Source of the DNA: Dama dama | Taxonomy: Eukaryota > Chordata > Mammalia > Artiodactyla > Cervidae | Direction of reading: 5' to 3' | Length of the DNA stretch: 64,000 bases | Assembly (NCBI RefSeq): GCF_033118175.1 | Contig: NC_083694.1 | Location: 36,293,608-36,357,607, forward strand | Part shown: piece by piece, positions 1 to 11,534 of the stretch | Numbering within the stretch: position 1 is the stretch's first letter | How the letters are laid out: the number at the start of each line of letters is the position of its first letter | Notes under the pieces: generated by a model | What the model was told of the DNA's origin: nothing | What the model saw: only the letters and a program-made list of their open reading frames with translations | Databases searched by the model: none | Position numbers and translations under genes: made by a program

Positions 1-79
1 CACCAACCCTTCTTCAACTTCTACTACACTCCATGCCCCCCCATCACCACCACCAGTTTCTTCCCTATATCTCTGTTCT

Positions 80-310
80 CCTTCATGGCAAAATTGTTTT
101 AATGAGTTCTTTACACTTACTGCCATCACTTTCTCATTAACCCTCTCCAGTTATACTTTCATCTCCCAGTATACCTTTGAAAATGTTATTATCAAGGTTA
201 GTAATGACTGTTCCATCTTGCCACAATCAGTTCTCTTGTATTCATTTTCTTAATCTCAGCAGCAGTTAGTGTAGGCAATCTCTTCATCCCTCCATCCTTC
301 TAAAATTTTG
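80..310 (+). repeat. Old CR1/L2-type LINE reverse-transcriptase fragment (tentative)
   Basis: The stretch around attatcaaggttagtaatga and the cagcagcag-ttag region resembles the sense strand of CR1/L2-like RT sequence (the 'VKVTND...LSAAFDT' region). It is strongly decayed and no frame survives. The identification is from general resemblance only. It lies in the first, partial PRRC2C intron. Confidence 0.35.
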
Positions 311-639
311 CTTTTGAGATATCACAGATATCTCAGATATTAACAGTTATTAACAGATATTAACAGTTCACAGGCCTTCGTTCCCTCATCACTCTGCTAT
401 GATAGGTGCACGTACCATCACCATCATCTCCACTAGTCATTTTCCTTTTAACCACTGTATGGTCGTTGAAGCATTTCTATACACATACAAGCTAAAACTA
501 AAACATCTAGCAGAAAATGTAGAAGAAAGTGTTTATGAACTTGGGCCAACAAAAATGTCTTGGATGAGACAAAAAAGACATGAATTAGAAAGAAGAGATT
601 GGTCAGTTTGATTTTTGAAAAATATCTCTAAGGCAAAGA

Positions 640-1556
640 AAAGATATCACAGGAAAAATACTAGTAATTCATCTGACAAGGAACTTATATTGGGCAGGGG
701 GGGTGCACGTACGTGTATTTAAAAACTTGCAATTCAACAATGAGACCAAAAAGTCCAACAGAATGATCTGAACATTGATTTCATAAAAGAAGGTATACAG
801 ATGGCTAATAAGCACATGAAAAAATGTTCAATATGTTTAGTTCCCAGTTCAATATGTTTAGTTCAAATGAAAAATAAAACCACATTGAAATTTTGTTACA
901 CGTCCAGAATTTTCAAGGCTGATGGTACCAGATGTTGGCAAGGATATAGAGCAGGTGACACCCTCACACATTGCTGTTGGAGCCTTAAAACCTGTAATCA
1001 CTTTGGAAAACAGTTTGGAGGTTTCTTATAAAGTGAAATACATAGTTGCTATATGACTTGGCAGTTCCATTCCTGGGTATTCATCTAAAGGAAACGAAAA
1101 CATGTATTTACACAAATACTTAAGCAGGAGTGCCTGTAGCTGTCTTATTCCTAGTTAAAAAACCAGAAGCAATATGAATGTATGTCTGTCCACAGATGAA
1201 ACAGTATGCCTGTGATGCCGTGGTATTCAGCAAAAGAATTGAGCAAACAGTTGTTGCACACAGTGACCCCAAAACCATTACCCTGAGCACCAGAAGCCAG
1301 AAAGAAAACAACATAACTTATTTTATCCATTTTTGTGAAACTTTAGGAAAGGCAGAACTACTCTATACTGCAGAAGTAGATTACTGGTTGCATGGGGTCA
1401 GGTATTCATACAGAGGACTGAGGAAAATGCTCTATGTGTTGAAAGGGGCAGTAGTTACATAAGTTTATCATTTGTCCAAACTCATAAAACTATACAGTTA
1501 AAATATATGCATCACATTTTATGTAAATTATACTTCAGTAAAGTTGCTTTTCAAAA
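640..1556 (+). repeat. Ancient L1 3' end, sense orientation (decayed)
   Basis: It follows the typical L1 3' order in sense: 'atacagatggctaataagcacatgaaaa', then a damaged ORF2 C-terminal part ('ccattcctgggtattcatct'). The 3' UTR end follows ('catttgtccaaactcataaaactatac ... gtaaattatacttcagtaaa'). Divergence is high, so it is an old mammalian L1M-type copy. Confidence 0.6.
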
Positions 1557-1718
1557 AAATGCTTACCCTGTGAGTTTACAGTATGAATTAGGTGTGCTTA
1601 TATAATTACTTTGTTTTTGCAGCTTGTCTTTGAGGTATAGATTAAGTAACAATACCAGAGAGATGAAGCAGTTTTTCTAAGATATCATTGTTAGTAAATG
1701 GTAGAGTCTGGATTCATG

Positions 1719-1744
1719 GTTTGGTTGGTTGGTTGGTTGGTTTT
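1719..1744 (+). repeat. (GGTT)n simple repeat
   Basis: About six tandem TTGG tetramers lie in an otherwise unremarkable part of the intron. Nothing else is recognised between 1,560 and 2,620 apart from AT-rich unique sequence. Confidence 0.8.
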
Positions 1745-2620
1745 AATATTCAGTCCAGTGTTTTCACCACATCATTGTTTTCTCTTTTGTAGGAATTCTG
1801 AATAGTTACTTGGCTTTTAAGGTTTCTTCACCCTAGTAGCTATTAAAAATCAGTATTTTTTTAAAGCACATTTTTAAGTTCCTTGGTGTTTCAGCTCTTC
1901 ATGTGCTTTTTTTCTTTCTGCTTGTCTTTGCATAGTTGCTGGCATTGATTTTAGACTTTGTGGTAATTGTTTTAGAACACATTAATTGAAAATTAAATTA
2001 GTAAAACTGAGTCTCTCAGGTGATCCCCTCTCCACCATGGGCTCTAGATATGAATCTCTGTTTAAACATAGACTTCTCAAAAAAAAAAAGAATTCTCTAC
2101 CCAGGCTGCTTTCTAGGAATTTCCTCTCCTTTGGCACGTCAACAGCAGTGTCTCTATGTTCTTCACTTAGCATCTTTGACTATGCACTCTTTCCTTGTAA
2201 CTGTACCCCGATCTTGGCTCATGTGATGCCATGTTGCATCTTTATGGACTTTTCTCCCTCTTTAGGCATTCCGTCTCTAGCAGTTACTACTAAAGCACTC
2301 ATATTCTAAATTTCCTTTGTCTCTAAATTTAGATTTTGAAATACATGTTGTGGCAGCTTCTAATTTTACTCAGCAAATACTGAGTGAGCAGTAGTGTCTG
2401 GCACAATAGATAAGTACATACTCAGTAAATATTAGATGGCTGGATTAACTATTCTAGAAACTTATCTAGATATACTGTCTTCCCCACATTGATTTTGCAT
2501 TTAATGTGTATATTTTCCAGGGAAATTTCTGATATTCTGTGGAGAGTTTTGCTCCTGCTATATGTCTGTGATATATCCTGTGTTGTCATACTCATCTGAG
2601 AATTTATTTTAAAATTTCAG

Positions 2621-3254
2621 CATCCTCCTCCAGACCGACAGGCAGTACCTGGAAGACCAGGCCCTTTCCCCCCCAAGCAGCAGGTCCCAGATGAAGATGA
2701 AATATGGAAGCAAAGAAGAAGGCAACAGTCAGAACTTTCTGCAGCAGTGGAACGTGCTCGTAAACGGCGTGAAGAGGAAGAGCGAAGAATGGAAGAACAA
2801 AGGAAAGCCGCATGTGCAGAGAAACTTAAACGACTGGATGAAAAGCTTGGCATAGTGGACAAACAACCCTCTCCAGAGGAAATTAGAGAAAGGGAGCGAG
2901 AAAAAGAACGAGAAAAGGAGCGGGAACGTGAGAAAGAACTTGAAAAAGAACAAGAGCAGGAGCGAGAGAAGGAGAGGGAGAAAGAAAAGGAAAGACAACG
3001 GGAAAAGGAAAAAGAACTGGAGCGAGAACAGGAAAAACAGAGAGAAATGGAGAGGGAAAGAAAGCAAGAAAAAGAGAAGGAGCTAGAACGGCAGCAAGAA
3101 AAGGAGAAAGAACTGCAAAAGACAAAAGAACAGGAAAAGGAATGTGAGTTAGAGAAGAGAGAGAGAGAGAAAGTGGATGAAAAAATTGAACACAAAGAAC
3201 CTACTTCAGAACCTATGGTAGAAAAACCAGAAAGTGAAAACAACTGTAACAAAG
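2621..3254 (+). CDS. PRRC2C: PRRC2C exon, E/K/R-rich helix (window residues 1-211)
   Basis: The acceptor is attttaaaatttcag and the donor is AAAG|gtatga. The exon enters in phase 0 and leaves after one base of a codon. It begins with a proline-rich stretch (HPPPDRQAVPGRPGPF). An acidic-aromatic motif (DEDEIWKQRRRQQ) follows, then about 120 residues made almost only of E, K, R and Q. Such a run forms a long charged coiled coil or single alpha-helix and gives the family its 'coiled-coil' name. The coding strand is almost pure purine from 2,880 to 3,180. Open frames on the other strand here are composition artefacts. Confidence 0.97.
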
Positions 3255-3457
3255 GTATGATAGTCTTGTTTGTCCTTATATAAGCTTTGCAAAAGGCTTC
3301 CTATTACTTACATTGTGAACGTTGAATGTTTGTGTTTTTTTTAAAATGTGTAATCCAAATAAAAGTGATTGATGTTTTTTGGTTATAGGTTCAATTTAAT
3401 TGGATACTTTTTTAAAAATTGAATACTTGAAAATGTGGGTTTTGTTCTGTAATTTTT

Positions 3458-3962
3458 TTATTATGATAAAATTCATATAACATAAAATTTAGCATCTTAA
3501 CCATTTTTTATTAAAATGGTATTAAAAGCACTCATAATGAACCATCACTGCCATCTATCTCAGGACTCCTTTCATCTTGTGAAATCAAAATTCTGTATCT
3601 ATTAAACAATAACTGGGTGGTGATTCTGCTTCCTTTCCGTGGGTGTGATTGTGACTGTTGTCAGTGCCTCCTGTGGGTGGAGTCATACAGTGTTTGTCTT
3701 TTTGTGACTGACATTTTTGTTTATCATAATGTCCTTAAGTTTCATTAGTTGTAGCATGAGTGAAAGAAAAAAAGAAAGGATAGAATTTCCTTCCTTTTTA
3801 AGTCTACTAATTCATCATATAAATGCACACACACACCGTATTTTGCTTACCCAATCTGTTGATGGACACTTGGGTTGATACTATGTTTTACATATGTTGA
3901 ATAATATTGATGTGACTGTGAGTGTACAGATATCTCTTTGAGACCCTACTTTCATTTCTTTT
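3458..3962 (-). repeat. Ancient L1 3' UTR fragment, antisense
   Basis: The order of 'ataaaattcatataacataaaa', 'gacacttgggttgatac' and 'agtgtacagatatctctttgagaccctactttcatttcttttcag' is typical of the antisense L1M 3' end. A short (CA)n lies inside at about 3,824. It directly abuts the Tigger1 element. Confidence 0.55.
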
Positions 3963-3965
3963 CAG

Positions 3966-4790
3966 TCAGGCATACCTCAGAGATGTTGCAGGTTTGTTTC
4001 AGACCACAGCAATAAAGCGAGTCATGTAAATTTTTTGATTTCCCAGTGCACATAAAAGTTATGTTTACACTATTCTACAGGGAGGCCTGGCATGCTGCGA
4101 TTCATGGGGTCGCAAAGAGTCAGACAAAACTGAGCAACGGAACTGAACTGATAGACTATTAAGTGTCCAGTAGCATTCTGTTTAGAGATATGTATATATG
4201 TGTGTATATATATATAGTATGTACATACCTTAATAATACTTGATTGCTAAAAGTGCTAACCATCACTAACCCTTCAGTGAGTCATGATCTTTTTGCTGGT
4301 GTGGGAGAGTATTGCATCAGTGTTAATGCTGCTGATGATCTGGGTGGTGGTTACCAAAGGTTGGAGTGGTAGCTGTGGCAAATGTCTTAAGAGAGCAATG
4401 AAGTTTGCTGCATCAGTTGGCTCTTACTTTACAAATGATTTGTCTATAGCATCAATGCTGTTTCATAACCTTTACCCACAAAAAATCTTTCAAAATTGGA
4501 GTCAGTCCTCTCAACCCCTGCTGATGCTTTACCAAGTAAGCTTATGTAATAATATTCTAAATCTTTTGTTGTCTTTTTAACAGTCTTCATAGTCATCCCC
4601 AGGAGTAGATTCCATCTCATAAAACTACTTTCTTCATTCATCCATTGGAAAGCAGCTTATTATCTATTCAAGTTTTATCATAAGATTGCAACAATTCAGT
4701 TGTATCTCGGCTCCACTTCAGATTCTAGCTCTTTTGCTGTTTCTACCACATCTGCAGTTACTTTTCCACTGCATTCTTGAGCCCCTTACC
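3966..4790 (-). mobile_element. Tigger1 DNA transposon fragment (pogo/Tc1-mariner type)
   Basis: The terminal sequence caggcatacctcagagatgt-gcaggtt, followed by 'cagaccacagcaataaagcgagtca', is the Tigger1 terminal inverted repeat. Internal sequence then runs through 'agtagattccatctcataaaac' and 'ccacatctgcagttactt'. Only the outer 0.75 kb is present and the transposase region is missing or broken at the junction with the L1 at about 4,790. A BovB-derived insertion interrupts it at 4,081-4,152. Confidence 0.7.
4081..4152 (+). repeat. BovB 3'-end-derived short insertion in Tigger1
   Basis: The sequence ggaggcctggcatgctgcg...cgcaaagagtcagacaaaactgagcaac is the 3' tail shared by BovB LINEs and the SINEs they mobilise. 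It splits the Tigger1 text between 'ctattctacag' and 'gactattaagtg'. It therefore postdates Tigger1 and is ruminant-lineage. Confidence 0.65.
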
Positions 4791-5088
4791 TCAAAATTGT
4801 CCAATACTAAGTTAAATAAAAATAGCAAGAGGAGGCACCTTTGTCTTCTTCCTGATCTTACAGAACTTCGCAGCTTGTCAACATTGAATGTGGTGTTAGC
4901 TGTGGGCTTCTGATAAGTGGATTTTATTATGTTGAAGCAGTTTCCTTCTATTCCTAGTTTGAGTATTTTTATCATAAAAATGTGTTGAATTTTGTCAAAA
5001 ATCCTTTTCTGCATTAATTTTGGTGATCGTGTTATTTCCCCTTCATTCTGTCAATGTGTAGTATATTGATCAATCTGTATATATTGAA

Positions 5089-5361
5089 GCTGAAGAAGGC
5101 AGTAGCAACCCACTCCAGTACTCTTGCCTGGAAAGAGTACCATGGAGAAACCTGGTAGGCTGCAGTCCATGGGGTTGCTAGGAGTCAGACACGGCTGAGC
5201 GAGTTCACTTTCACTTTTTACTTTCACGCATTGGAGAAGGAAATGGCAACCTACTCCAGTGTTCTTGCCTAGAGAATCCCGGGGACGGGGGAGCCTGGTG
5301 GGCTGCTGTCTGTGGGGTCGCACAGAGTTGGACATGACTGAAGCAACTTAGCAGCAGCAGC
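5089..5361 (+). mobile_element. Bov-A2 SINE (dimeric) with 10-bp target duplication
   Basis: Two Bov-A monomers (each with 'aatggcaacc-actccagt..tcttgcct') are joined by the 'ttcactttcactttttactttcac' linker. It ends 'cttagcagcagcag'. The duplication atatattgaa occurs at 5,079-5,088 and 5,362-5,371, so the insertion into the L1 is precise. Confidence 0.88.
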
Positions 5362-6318
5362 ATATATTGAACCATCCTTGCATCCCAGGAATATATGCCA
5401 CTTGGTAATGGTAATTAGTATACTTTCAGTATATTGCTAAATTCTGTTTTCTAGTATTTTCTTGGGAATTTTTGCATCAGTGTTCATAAGAGATATTTGT
5501 ATTTATCTGCAGTTTTCTTGTGTCCTTGTTTGGCTTTGGTATCATGGTGATGCTGGTCTTGTAAGTTAATTAGGAAGTGTTCCCTCCTCTTCAGTTTTTG
5601 GAGAAGTTTGAGAAGAACTGATGTTAGTTTTTTAAATGTTCGGTGGAATTCATCAGTGAAGCCATCAGGTCCAGGACTTCTCTTTGCTGCAAGGTTTTTG
5701 ATTGCCAAGTCAATCTCCTGACTAGTTAAAAGTCTGTTCACATTTTATATTTCTTTGTGATTTTTAGTCTTGGTAGATGTTTTTGTTCTGGAGACTTTGT
5801 ACATTTCAGATGAAATGTTATTCAGTTTGTTGATGTACAGTTGTTCATAGTTCTCTCATAATCCTTTTTATTTCTGTAGAATTGGTAGTAATGTCCCATT
5901 TTCATTTCTAATTTTAGTAATTTGAGACTTTTTTTCCATAGTTTACTCTCCCAGCTAAATATTTGTCAATTTTGTAGAGCTTGTCAAAGAACCAGCGTTT
6001 GTTTTCATTGATTTTTCTCTATTTTTCTGTTCTCTATTTTCTTGATCTCTGCTGTGAATTTTATTTCCTTCTAGTAACCTTGCGTTTGGTTCTTATTCTC
6101 ATTCCTTAAGTCATAACTCAGTTATTGATTTTGAGAGCTTTCCTGTTTTTCTTTAATGTAACCGTTTATAGCTATAAATTCCCTGCTTTGCTTTTCCTGC
6201 ATCCTGTAAGTTTTTGTATGTTGTGTTTTTGTTTTCATTCATCTCTTAGGTATTTTCCAACTTCCCTTGCACTTTCTTTTTTAATTTTTTGGTTGTTTAA
6301 GAATGTTATTTAATTTCC

Positions 6319-6482
6319 TGGAGAAGGAAATGGCAACCCACTCCAGTGTTCTTGCTTGGAAAAGTCCATGGACAGAGGAGCCTGGCGGGCTGCAGTCCAT
6401 GGGGTTACATGACTGAGCATGCATGCATGAGGGTGAAGAGAAATGGGTTGGTAGCAATAAACTAGTAGAACTGAAAAAAAAA
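6319..6482 (+). mobile_element. Bov-A-type SINE with A-tail and 14-bp target duplication
   Basis: The body is 'ggagaaggaaatggcaacccactccag...gagcctggcgggctgcag' and it ends in an A-run. The duplication gttatttaatttcc is at 6,305-6,318 and 6,483-6,496, a perfect match. Confidence 0.87.
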
Positions 6483-6705
6483 GTTATTTAATTTCCACAA
6501 ATTTATGAATATTCCTCACTTCTTTAGTGGTTCCTAACTTCTTTCCATTTTGGTTAGAGAAAAAACTTTCTATATCTGTCTTTTGAACTCTCTTGAGAGT
6601 TAATTTGGGTCCTAACATTATCTATTCTGAAAATGACCTTGAAAAGAGTATATATGCTGTTTTGGGGTTGAGTGTTCTGTATATGTCTGTGAATCTAGTT
6701 GGTTT

Positions 6706-6923
6706 GGTGGTGGTTTAGTCACTAAGTCATGTCTGACTCTTGCGACCCCATGGACTATCGCCTGCCAGCCTCCTCTGTCCATGGGATTCCCCAGGCAAGA
6801 ATACTGGAGTGGGTTGCCATTTCCTTTTCCAAGGGATCTTCCCGACCCGGGAACCAAACCTGGGCCTCCTGCATTGCAGGCAGATTCTTTACCAACTGAG
6901 CTATGAGGAAAGCCCAAAGTTGG
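6706..6923 (-). mobile_element. Bov-tA SINE, antisense, with 12-bp target duplication
   Basis: The reverse complement shows the tRNA-derived head ('agctcagttggtaaagaatctgcctgcaatg') and the Bov-A body. The duplication tctagttggttt is at 6,694-6,705 and 6,924-6,935. Confidence 0.87.
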
Positions 6924-7611
6924 TCTAGTTGGTTTATTAAGTCCTTTTTCCTTACTTCTGTGTGGCTGGCTGTTCTATTCATCACTGAGATGGGGTTGTT
7001 GAAGCCTCTAAATGTACAAGTAATGTATCCCCCAGTATTTTGCATCATAGGTTTTTTTGATGGTCCTGTTACTAGGTGTGTAAATGTTTATAATTGTTGT
7101 ATCTTGCTGTATTGAACCTTTTATTAGTATTTAATGACCTTCTTTGTCTCTTGTAAAACTTTTATTTAAAGTCAGTTTTATCTCAGTGTAGCCACCCTGC
7201 TCTCTTTTGGTTATTATTTCCATGGAATATCTTTTCATTTTCAGTTTATTTATATCTTTGGATCTCAAGTGAGTTTATTGTAGACATCATATAGTTAGAT
7301 GACCTTCAGTTCTATTTTGTCAGCAAAATAGTATTGGCTTCATACTTAGATGCTGATTCTTTTACCCTTTTCTGATTCCACAGCATCTAACTAAATGAAA
7401 TCTCCTTTGTTTATACATGGGTAAATACCTCTAAAATTTAAGTTGAATAGAGCTTAGTGAGAATTTTGGATTGTCATAATTAAATGACTGCTCTGTTCAT
7501 AATTTCATATTTGTTTTTCTACCAGCTTAGATATATAAAAGCTTTCATAGGTCATCTATATGCTTAGCTAAATGCTTCCCACCTCCCCACCCCCCCAAAA
7601 AAAAAAAAATT

Positions 7612-7690
7612 TTGCTGGACTTCCCTGGTAGTCCAGTGGTTAATACCTGTTGATGTGGGGGGGGCCCCCCCTTCCCCCACCAAAAAAAAG
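7612..7690 (+). repeat. CHR-type tRNA-derived SINE fragment with G8C7 block
   Basis: The motif 'ggacttccctggtagtccagtggttaa' is the head of a CHR SINE. It is cut short and followed by GGGGGGGGCCCCCCC (7,657-7,671) and an A-run. The body normally expected is missing. Confidence 0.6.
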
Positions 7691-9425
7691 CCTTTGCTGG
7701 CTATAATTAGCTGATGTGTTCTTCCCAAAATTGGCTCATAAACTCTAATTAATAGAACTATGCTCGAAATTTAAAGTTTGATCTTAGTAAACAGTGATTT
7801 AAGATAGAAATAGTTTTATTTCAGTACATTTCTGTTATGGAAATACTGAAATTTTTTTTAACCGTAAAACCCATGCTATTTCTATAAGACAATGCTGCTT
7901 GAAGTTATAAAGCTATTTAAAGTTTTCCTTTAAGTTTTTAGTCTATATTCTGAGTTACTTTCAAATTTGATCCTTAATGTCACTATAAAGAGAAGTAAGA
8001 GTGTTTTATCTCAACTTTTCTTTACTCAACTTTTTTAGAAAATGAGATATAGCCCGTGCAGGTTGTTGAGTTACCAAATCTCACAGATTTCTTATATTAA
8101 GCAGTCTAGAGATAATTTGATGTTGATCATGGGCTTTTATTATGTATCCTAAGCACTTAGGTCAAACACTTAAAAAAGGTAAAGCAAAATTTCTCACCAC
8201 AGAAATGAAAAATATTTTTATACTTTAAAATTGATGAATTCTGAAAGAACAATCTTAGAGAATTTTATTCGCAGTTAATGAGAAAAGACCATGAATTAGA
8301 AATAAGGAAATTTATTTTAGTCATAGTTTTGCAAACAAATACTTGTATTGACCCTGATTAATTTACTGTCAACAGCGACTATATATTATACATGAACTAA
8401 TTTTGGTTTTGCTTTTAGTGATCATTATTTAGTGGCACTTTTATTTTCATTCACATTTTATATGTCCTCTGATGGCAGTTTAACTTTAGCTGGGTTTACC
8501 AATAAAGTGTACCCATTTCATTTTTAAATGTTCCACCTTCTTGGCTCTCTTTTCCCTCTAATATTTTATCATTTTTAAAACATTTTTAATATTGTTTACA
8601 ATATTTGAATACAAAGTGTGACTTTTGATTCGTTACTGCATGGTTTTACACTGTCTTTATGTTAGCTTTCCCCTTAAAACTCACCTCTGATTCTCTGAGA
8701 AAAGAATTTATAACATAACATGGCTTTGTAGTTGTAACAGTTGACATTTTCTAGAATGAATGTAACTGGTTTTCTTTGGGATGAGAACTTTTTTTGGGTG
8801 AGGGGATGTGTATGGTTCTGCTTTTTGTATATCATAATTTATACCCTTTACATAGAATAGTGATTTATATATTTGAAGATACTGGTGATCATTCAGTTGT
8901 CATGATCATTTGTTTTATGATCATTAAAATGAATGATCATAGTTAGATTCATTAGTTTTCTTTATAGATAATAATCCCCTGATCAGAAAAATTTTATAAA
9001 CCAACATGTTCTATTTTAAGTATTTATGGACCATTCTTGTTTTCATCTAAATGCTAGTGAACCACAAGTACATGTTGACAGTAGTTTTAATATTTCTTGA
9101 AACAGTGAAAAATAGATAGAATTTGAAATGGTTTATTATCACAAAATATCAAGTACAGAATTTTGCATGATAAAGCGTCTGGGCATGTGAGTTCTATCTT
9201 AAGAATCCAGCTTTGAGAAAATCTGAGGTTTTGTTAAACTAATGTTACCTCATTACATTGATGGTTACCAATATTAAAATACAAAATGGTGTTGTGGAGT
9301 AAGGATACTTTCTTCCTCATTAACTTTTAAAATATATCTGATTATGTCACTCCAGTATGAACAGCATGTATTAATGTTAAGTGTCATAGATGAGTATCAT
9401 TATCTTTCACCTTTTCTTTGGGCAG
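7691..9425 (+). other. PRRC2C intron sequence without recognised repeats
   Basis: AT-rich intron with no open frame, RNA gene or transposon that I recognise. The only standout is a cluster of TGATCA palindromes (8,886-8,985), described in the findings. The segment ends at the acceptor of the exon at 9,426. Confidence 0.6.
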
Positions 9426-9595
9426 AGGATGACCCAGTTTTCACTAGACAAGATAGCAATCGCAGTGAAAAGGAGACCACGCAGATAGCACATGAAACAG
9501 AACCAGAATCAGGATCTCAGCCTCGGCCTGCTGTATTATCTGGCTATTTTAAACAGTTTCAGAAGTCTTTACCACCACGATTCCAGCGGCAGCAG
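9426..9595 (+). CDS. PRRC2C: PRRC2C exon (window residues 212-268)
   Basis: The acceptor is tctttgggcag and the donor is CAG|gtaaca. Two bases complete the split Glu codon from the previous exon, and the exon ends on a codon boundary. It encodes an acidic linker (EDDPVFTRQDSNRSEKE) followed by SGYFKQFQKSLPPRFQRQQ. The SLPPRFQRQQ segment is a short hydrophobic/basic motif shared by PRRC2 family members. Confidence 0.96.
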
Positions 9596-10027
9596 GTAAC
9601 AATAAAAACATTTTATCTTGTACGTGTGATTTAAAAGGTTTATTGTTCAGTAGTATGAGAAATAATTTACCGTAAAATTCAAAATACCCAAAACATGCAG
9701 ATTTCCTCTGAAAAGTTTGCCTCTTTTAAATTAGTAAAAGTTTGTTGATATGGGCTTTATATGTTCCTTTTTTTTTTCTGCCTTATCTTCCTTTCTAGGA
9801 AATGGTTTCTTACAGTATAATTGATGAGTGATTAGTTGCTGAAGTATAAGGCAGAATGTCATAACTGAACCTTTGTTCTCTTGTCTTGCCATCTCTCACT
9901 GTCAAATGTGTTTTGAGTTCTTTTCCCTCAGGGTTTCAAAAAAGCCTGTTTTCCGATATGATAGGTTCTATTAATTTATCACATGGAACCAAAGGCTCAA
10001 AATGTGAGCTCCTGCCTATATTTTCAG

Positions 10028-10277
10028 GAACAGATGAAGCAGCAGCAGTGGCAGCAGCAGCAACAGCAAGGTGTGCTTCCACAAACGGTTCCTTCTCAGC
10101 CGTCCAGCAGTGCTGTCCCTCCACCACCACATAGACCTCTTTACCAGCCCATGCAACCTCACCCCCAGCATTTGGCTTCCATGGGTTTTGATCCAAGGTG
10201 GCTCATGATGCAGTCATACATGGATCCTCGAATGATGTCGGGTAGACCTGCTATGGATATCCCGCCCATTCATCCTG
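10028..10277 (+). CDS. PRRC2C: PRRC2C exon with poly-Q patch (window residues 269-352)
   Basis: The acceptor is cctatattttcag and the donor is CCTG|gtaagt. The exon opens with a glutamine cluster (EQMKQQQWQQQQQQG). A proline-rich stretch (AVPPPPHRPLYQPMQPHPQ) follows, then the aromatic, methionine-rich segment MGFDPRWLMMQSYMDPRMM. It leaves after one base of a Gly codon. The CAG/CAA run (10,046-10,069) is interrupted by CAA codons and a TGG, so it is not a pure triplet repeat. Confidence 0.96.
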
Positions 10278-10818
10278 GTAAGTTGGAATGGCATCGTCTC
10301 CTGGCTTACTTGCAGTTGTGCAAGTTTAGAGTTTTTCATTTTCCCCACAATTTTGGTCTTACTTCCTTTGAGAGTTAAAATCTAGTAAGAACTTATATAG
10401 GACTTCTTAGTCATAAAATGATGTATCTTCTTTCAGCACAGAGTAGTTAAATTCCAGATACTGTACCAACAGTGTGGTAAGACCAAAATACTGTACTTTC
10501 TGTTTTGTGATTATTATTTCAAAAATTACAGATGGAAAATTGCTATCTTAGTTATAATATCTATTGTTTGCTGCATTGTTTTCATTCTTTCAGGTGTTTC
10601 AGCATTTTAATTTTATCCATATGTTATATATTACAGCTATTTCCTCTGTCATTTACCAGCCTACCACCTGAATTTCCTAATAAGTTAGCTGAAAACAAAT
10701 AAGATAGCTGTGTTTATCAGAATAAATTCAGATAATCCAGTACCAAGATGGTATAGAGGAAAATTTAGAGGTGATAAAAATATGACCAAAAATTACATTT
10801 TGATTTTAAAATTTATAC

Positions 10819-11082
10819 TGAAAAAAAATTTTTTTTAATTTATTTATTTTAGTTGGAGGCTAATTACTTTACAATATTGTAGTGGTTTTTGCCATACATT
10901 GATATGAATCAGCCATGAGTTTACATGTGTTGTCCCATCCTGAACCCCCCTCCCCATCCCATCCCTCTGGGTCATCCCAGTGCACCAGCCCCCGAGCCTT
11001 CTGTCTCATGCATCAAACCTGGACTGGCGATCTGTTTCATATAGAATAGCATTGAAACATGTATATTATCATATATGAAAAT
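10819..11082 (-). repeat. Ruminant L1 3'-end fragment, antisense
   Basis: The signature is 'agttggaggctaattactttacaatattgtagtggtttttgccatacattgatatgaatcagcca', followed by C-rich text with 'gtgcaccagcccc'. The same text recurs at 46,205-46,437 and 55,810-55,905. I assign it to L1_BT-like 3' ends by resemblance. Confidence 0.6.
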
Positions 11083-11534
11083 TTTAAATTTAAGAGACAT
11101 AATTTATGGCATACTGATCAACTAATTTAATAGAATTTTCTATGGAAGATGTTTTTCTGAAAATTCATCACTTAGTGTAATTCTCAAAATGTTTAACACG
11201 CACAGAGTCATGGTACTTGTTATCTGATTTTTATAGGCATTATCTTTTCTTTCCTTTAAAGTAAAATAGGCTGTTCTTATGGTTTTGCTTGTCTTGCTTC
11301 CTGGATTTTTAAATCTGATTATTTAACAGCAACAATAAAAATCTCATTCACAGAAAGATTCAGTTTTCACTGATGATTTTTTTGAGTTAATCAGTTTCAC
11401 TTGCCAAAAGTATTTCTTTAAATATAGAGATGTCCAAATAGTAATAAAGTATTAACCTGGATTCTGTGTCTATAATGATTCTGTTTCCTTTGTTTTCTCC
11501 CTGCACTCCCATCTTTTTCTGATCTTTTGTGTAG
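11083..11534 (+). other. PRRC2C intron, nothing recognised
   Basis: Unique AT-rich intron between an L1 3'-end fragment and the exon at 11,535. No motif or open frame stands out apart from the polypyrimidine tract and acceptor at its end. Confidence 0.55.

Larger units (their letters stand above)
4791..7395 (-). mobile_element. L1 LINE, antisense, ORF2 region, with three nested SINEs
   Basis: Read in reverse, this is L1 ORF2 reverse transcriptase. The 5,741-5,484 frame includes AAKRSPGPDGFTDEFHRTFK, the RT 'K-SPGPDGF' block. Text such as 'gaagccatcaggtccaggacttctctttg' and 'ttgtcaattttgtagagcttgtcaaagaaccagc' is standard antisense L1. Many stops and indels make it inactive. Bov SINEs interrupt it at 5,089-5,361, 6,319-6,482 and 6,706-6,923, each with target duplications. 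Confidence 0.75.

Noticed and set aside
2617..3252. A 211-codon minus-strand frame rich in Ser/Phe/Cys
   Set aside because: It is the complement of the homopurine E/K/R-coding PRRC2C exon. Its composition alone explains the absence of stops and no real domain is seen.
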